A DNA stretch of 64,000 bases, taken from contig CM032228.1 in NCBI GenBank assembly GCA_019009955.1, positions 176,987,501-177,051,500 on the forward strand. Reading direction: 5' to 3'. Source of the DNA: Riptortus pedestris. Taxonomy: Eukaryota; Arthropoda; Insecta; Hemiptera; Alydidae. Position numbers and translations under genes: made by a program. Of this stretch, positions 59,099-64,000 are shown one piece after another (the stretch's first letter is position 1; the number at the start of each line of letters is the position of its first letter). Under the pieces are notes generated by a model that had not been told where the DNA came from, did no database searches, and saw only the letters and a program-made list of their open reading frames with translations.

Positions 59099-60085
59099 CT
59101 ATATATATATAAAATTGTAACCTCTGTCTGTACATTGATTTTTTTCGCGAAATTTCACGATAACTTTTCGTTTCACGTGTCATAGACACCATAACTGCAT
59201 TTTGTTTCTTTGGTGTCTGTTTGTTTGTTTGTTTATTTGTTTGTTTGTTACCTTTTCACGCATAAACGGCTGAACCGAATTTTATGAAACTTGGTATGTA
59301 TATTACTACTAACCCAACTTAGACTTTAGGCTATATTAATATCCTCTGAGACGAACAGGAGTGGGGGTGATAGGGGAAGCCAGAAATTAAAAATTGCGAT
59401 ATTTCGATTCCTGTTGGTTTTTCGGCAAATATGCACATAACAAAAGTTGTTTATTTTGTTATTTAGAGTAACTTTTGTTACATGCACTTTTGCCGTATAC
59501 GGAAGTATAAATGAGTTATACGCTAAAAACTATAGCGGGAGTCCACAATTTTATTTGGCACAAAAGACTCAACCGAACTAAACCAAACTCGGTATTTGAA
59601 TTAGTACTAACGCCTTCCTTATAATAAGCCATACTATTTCTAGGGACGGGCAGGAGTGGGAGTTGTAAGGGAGGCCTGAAATTAAAATAGTGATTTCCTA
59701 TTGGGATTTCGGCAAATATGCAAATAACAAAAGTTGTTTAATTTGTTATTTAGAGAAATTTTCTCAACACTTCTTTTCAATATGAACTACCAGGTACCTC
59801 AAATGAAAAAATCTATTCAAATGTATGTCAATATTTTCTCATTAATAATTCAAATCTATGCATAATGCACAGGAAACGGGAAATATGACAATATGCAGAA
59901 CAGTGAAGTCTTGCATAAAAAAATAATTTTATTATTAACAAATCCACATAAACGACGGGTGTTAACCCTAAACACTGGGACGGGTAAATGTCATAATATT
60001 GTGCAAAGTAAAGCCTTGCCAAAAATATACCACCAACATTCAGCCACAAATGAATTCCCGAGCGAAGCCGGGTATCTCAGCTAGT
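59099..60085 (-). mobile_element. Family B repeat, full length, minus orientation
   Basis: Left end TATATATATAAAATTGTAAC, a TTTG tract, ACCGAATTTTATGAAACTTG, two internal 300-bp units, and the right end GAGCGAAGCCGGGTATCTCA then GCTAGT. About 987 bp with both ends, so it is a good reference copy for the family. Confidence 0.8.
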
Positions 60086-60289
60086 TATAAATAAAATAAC
60101 AGTCATATCAGTTACATAATTTGCATAATCTGTAGATAGCACGAGCCAAGTAATCTTCCGAAAATTTCACGTTACTATTTAGCATGAAAATGAAAAATTT
60201 CATTAATTTTTAGTTTTGGAGTCAGTTTGCCCTCTTTTCAACAGTTTATTGGTGCATAAACAACTTGACCGAATGGAACGAAATTTTTT

Positions 60290-60545
60290 ATCGCATTTTG
60301 TAGGGGCTCAGATTGGCCGTGTGAGTTGAGGCGTAGGTGTTAATCTCGCTTGGTAGACCTAGAGTGGCGAGTTCGATTCCCGCCCGGGGCAGAGGAAATT
60401 TATTTAGTGACGGACTAACTAAATAAACTCCTTAGGCTCACCCTAGCTAGAGAAGGGTCGTAACATGTAGATAACCAGTCCCGATTAGTCATATTAGCAT
60501 AAAGTGGATGTAAATAAAAATAAACAAATAAAATCGCATTTTGTA
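60290..60545 (+). repeat. SINE family S, full length, with 13-bp target-site duplication
   Basis: ATCGCATTTTGTA at 60290-60302 and again at 60533-60545 brackets the element. It has the GGGGCTCAGATTGGCCGTGT head, B box GAGTTCGATTCCCGCCCGGG, body, and tail AAAGTGGATGTAAATAAAAA. Near-identical duplications suggest a fairly recent insertion. Confidence 0.93.
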
Positions 60546-61005
60546 TCGCACTCATGTAATATGCTATATTAGTCTTATTACAATCTTTCATTTCCTAACA
60601 TGCAAATAATAAAACTCTTTTTTGTGACGCTTATACTAACTTTTATTGTATTAATTTTTGTCGAGGAACAATTTATGAACAAGATCTCCAATAAACGTAT
60701 GAGTGAGCTGACATCCTCCAAACGATGGATAATAATTTCATTTAGGATAGACGGAATAGACTTTGTAATTTATTAAATTTATTACTGACTATATAAAATG
60801 TATAAAATAAAATTCATGAAAATTCGTTTCCTATTCTTTTCTCTGAATTTCTCAGGAGTTTGTGGCCTCTACCTCCCTTCCATCCTACCTTTTTAAAAAT
60901 TTTAAAAATATCAATGTTATTTACTATCCACTGGAATGTGAATTCTTGACCATTCTGATGGTATTATTTTTAGAATAAATTATATAAACAAAGCAATGCT
61001 AAAAA
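60546..61005. other. No gene seen
   Basis: AT-rich spacer. Confidence 0.4.
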
Positions 61006-61085
61006 AGTGGGGCGCGCGAGAGCGGAAGTTGTGTGAGTGACATCACGGCTCTTGTGGCATTTGTAAGGTTTGTTCCGGTGATATG
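61005..61085. promoter_or_regulatory. Promoter-like GC/CpG island (tentative)
   Basis: Within AT-rich DNA, a short block holds GGGGCGCGCGAGAGCGG, a CGGAAGT word (ETS/GABP-like, 61023-61029) and TGACATCACGG (CRE/ATF-like, from 61038), spaced by 8 bp. Such clusters occur in housekeeping-type promoters. There is no gene call on either side, so this is only a pointer. Confidence 0.2.
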
Positions 61086-61189
61086 TTGACGGTATTAGAG
61101 TTACAATCTGCTTAAAATATTATTATTACGTTAATAATACTTATTTAGGTTTGGCTTACAACCTTACGACTGGAGAAAAGTTTGAAGAG

Positions 61190-61378
61190 TGGTTAAAATC
61201 TCACATGGTAAACCTAGAGTGTCGAGTCCGATTACCGTCGGGGTAAATAGGAATTTATTTAGTGACGAACTCAAAAATAAAATCCTTAGTCCCACAATGG
61301 ATAGAAAAGGGTAGTAACCTGTTGATAACCCGTTTCATTAGCCAGAGTAGCAAAAAGTGGAAGTTAATAAATAAATAA
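61190..61378 (+). repeat. SINE family S, 5'-truncated
   Basis: CTCACATGGTAAACCTAGAG, a broken B box (GAGTCCGATTACCGTCGG), body ATTTATTTAGTGACGAACTC, and tail AAAGTGGAAGTTAATAAATA. The A box region is missing. Confidence 0.8.
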
Positions 61379-61379
61379 A

Positions 61380-62540
61380 AGCAAATGTCTCCATTCCGGT
61401 GTAAGGACCAACGGATTTTAGATAAGAAAATCTTGATTTTATATGAAAACAGAAAGATTGTTCACAAATTTTCAGAATCTCTAAAAGGAGATACCTCCTT
61501 ACTTTACAACAACCCTTAGTTACGGGGGGATTCCCTTGTCCCCAAGTCACTTTGTCAATTAATGAACTTGGATCAACCATTATCCATATATATATATATA
61601 ATAGCTTATACGCTCAGATTGAAGGATAATTTACTTACAGTTATTTTATTAATGGATAAACACTCGCACAAACATGTATAGGTTATTTGAACGAATGGAG
61701 TTTCCAATAGATTCGACAATTAAAAGCTATCTTGTCTCTCCATAGACCTCAGATAGTAGCTATGTAAAGGGAGTTTCACAAAAACAGTTACTGAAGTACT
61801 TCGCAGGCATCTTTTCAATATTTTTTGAGTAAATCAGATTGTTTGTCCCAAATGTGCCCTTCCATTTATTTATCCTTTACAGCACCTCAACTTCTCTAGT
61901 TGTCCTTCCCTACATTAGTCCTTGTCACGATTCGTCTCACACAAATAACAGAATATCTATCTGCCGTCAGTAAATACATTCCCTTTAAAAGTCTGGAATT
62001 AACAAGGTATGATGAATAAATTACTCTCTCAGTTATTTGGGCTGAGGGGTGAGAGTGTAAAGGCAGTGAAGGAGAAGAGGCTCCCACGCAAAACGAAAGG
62101 TCTTGCTCGGGTCACTGGTGGAACAGCGTAGGTGGTCCTGACCTCACACACTAATGGATACTACCATGTACACTCCGCCCTATTCATATGCTCCGTCCAT
62201 CAAACAACCCACCTGAGCCCAATCAATAACAAGGGGTTAAGTAAATGTTTCTCGTTTATTTGGATTTTGCACTACAAAAACAAGCGTACAATAGAAAAGA
62301 GTTATTACAAAATACCCCCTTACCCAACTTAGCATAAAGCTAAACCATGAAGACGAAACAAAAATGATCTATATAAATAAAACTCTAACTTTGAACGATT
62401 TTCTATTTACATTCTGCGGGGATATTTTTTTTTGTTTACGATTCAGACCATTTTAAGAACAACGGCATCACATTTGGAAATATCATCTGTCCGACCGTCC
62501 GTTTGTTACTAAATCAATCAAAACGTTCATCACCTCATTC
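61380..62540. other. No supported gene
   Basis: Short frames only. Includes a small (TA)n at about 61588-61602. Confidence 0.4.
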
Positions 62541-62541
62541 A

Positions 62542-62544
<3 letters not shown>

Positions 62545-62599
<55 letters not shown>

Positions 62600-62600
62600 A
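62545..62600. repeat. (TA)n microsatellite
   Basis: TA run with a GTATA interruption. It is the outer tail of the C element that follows. Confidence 0.9.
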
Positions 62601-63230
62601 TTATACAATACGTGTGTATGTCACTAAACTCCTCCTACACGGCTGGATCGATTTGAATGAATTTTTTTGTATGCGTTTGGGTGACGCCCTGGATTGTTTA
62701 GATTTACAAATCAGCCAGGCAGATGGAGCAGAAGTGGGGGTTGCAAGGACGACCTAAAACTAAAAATAGCGATATTTCGTTTCCTATTGGTTTTTCGGCA
62801 AATATTCACAGGATAAAAGTTGTTTATTTTGTTATTTAGAGTAACTTTTGTTTTATTCACTTTTGTCGTATAACAAAGTATAAACGAGATATACACTAAA
62901 AACTTAAAGTGGGAGCCAACAATTTTATGGGGCACTCACGATTAAACCGAACTTAACAAAACTCTATATGTAAATTAGCATTAATTCTTAAGCTAATAAT
63001 AAGCTATATTAAATTGCTTAGGTTCGAACGGGAGTGGGGGATATAAGGGAGGCCTGAATGAAAAATTCTCGATATCTCATTTTCTATTTGTTTTTAGGCA
63101 AACCTGCACATAATAAAAGTTGTTTTTTGTGTTATTAAAAGTGGGTTTTGTTTTAAAAATAATATTATTAAATTTAATACCCTAATCGCTTGAAATATCA
63201 TGCAGGAAAACGTGTGTCGGGTCCGCTAGT
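62597..63230 (-). mobile_element. Family C repeat, full length, minus orientation
   Basis: Right end (element 5' end) reads GTGTGTCGGGTCCGCTAGT, complementary to ACTAGCGGACCCGACA. The body shares GAAATATCGCTATTTTTAGT and TAACCCCCACTCC-type boxes with B in two units. The left end is ACACGGCTGGATCGATTTGA and a TA tail. The copy at 10599 is the same family truncated. Confidence 0.75.
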
Positions 63231-64000
63231 TTATATATATATATATCGCATTCTATAAGAATCCAGGATTCCGTCAGATTAAGGGCAGCCTAGTTCATAT
63301 GGATGAGAGTATGCCCATCCTCCAAACTCAACTTTCCATATTTATCCAGACTTGGGACTGACAGTGAATGTAATACGATCTCTAGCAACAGCAATAGCAC
63401 TAGCATACTTGTTCATCAATTTTAAATTGCAGCAGTTATCGTTTTTTTTCATTAAACACATGTAATCAATCCGATTGTCTCATAATTGGTTGTCTTTTAC
63501 AAAGACCGATATTCCCATTTTTAAGTATTTTTTGCTTACTGCAGACAAAAAAATCATCTTGGAAAATAAAAAACTACAAAATCAAATTTAATAACATAGT
63601 TCAACGAAACTCTTACTTCTTGCTCATTTTATACTATATTGTTTTCAGTACTTTGAACAATTTCGCAATGATATCCATTTTCTTCAAATATAGATCACAT
63701 TCTTCTTATTACTTCGTTATAATAAATTGAAATTACCCTTTCCAAGGAAGGAAGTTAACTCTATTATAAATTAGATTCTAACTTCAATTTCTGCGGAAAG
63801 CTAAAAAATAAATTTATAATGGACCCTGAAATAGGTTCTCTTTGCTTGTCATTTAAATTCTTTTATTGTCTCCGACTCCCAGAATCCCTACATCCAAAAA
63901 TAAAAAAAAAAAAAAGAATTTATCTCAACCTTAGTTTCTTATGAAAATTTTAAATTACATTTCCAACAAAAAAATCTTGATCAATTCTTAATATTCTTTA
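63231..64000. other. No gene seen
   Basis: AT-rich sequence to the end of the window, with an A14-type run at about 63901. Confidence 0.4.

Overview
This window looks like nuclear DNA of a eukaryote, most likely an arthropod and probably an insect. The reasons are: very high A+T content, long (TA)n and (CA)n microsatellites, a tRNA-derived SINE family with clean target-site duplications, a mariner-type DNA transposon remnant, a non-LTR retrotransposon remnant, and no compact gene packing. I could not identify the species. I found no host gene that I can name. Nearly all open reading frames are short and lie in repeats. Three short exon-like islands (about 8.9 kb, 13.5 kb and 20 kb) and one promoter-like GC island (about 61.0 kb) are listed at low confidence.

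The window is dominated by interspersed repeats. (1) Family A is a non-autonomous element of about 640-990 bp with 15 or more copies or fragments between 15 and 58 kb. It has a fixed 5' end (GTCCGTCACGCAGG), a subterminal AGCAGATTTCCC box, a central microsatellite and a 3' terminal hairpin ending GGGAAATCTGCT. The architecture matches the DINE-1/HINE (Helentron-related) type, and nested insertions into other repeats show exactly where its ends are and that it targets A/T runs. (2) Family S is a tRNA-derived SINE of about 215 bp with a Leu-tRNA-like A box and a GGTTCGAATCC-type B box; about 14 copies or fragments. (3) Family B starts ACTAGCTCAGATACCCGG, has internal units of about 300 bp and ends in a (TA)n tail. 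Family C, starting ACTAGCGGACCCGACA, is a related repeat.

Layout: 0-5 kb has SINEs and retroelement 3' tails. 5.1-6.3 kb is an 80-bp tandem array inside inverted repeats. 7.1-7.7 kb is a foldback element. 9.7-11 kb holds B and C elements. 11-15 kb is mostly unique. 15.5-17.7 kb has family A copies. 17.7-22 kb is mostly unique. 22.9-26.3 kb is a 59-bp minisatellite interrupted by a LINE remnant. 27-28.5 kb has A and B copies. 29.8-30.3 kb is a rearranged mariner. 30.4-31.3 kb is an A copy inside a SINE. 32-35.2 kb is a palindrome of about 3.25 kb made of two facing B elements. 36-42 kb is mostly unique with SINE pieces. 42-58.3 kb is an A-rich cluster with nested and inverted copies. 58.3-60.1 kb is B, 60.3 and 61.2 kb are SINEs, and 62.6-63.2 kb is C.

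There is no operon-like cooperation between genes. The logic of the window is the layering of mobile elements: A copies sit inside SINEs, inside B and inside other A copies, so A (at least partly) moved after the others.
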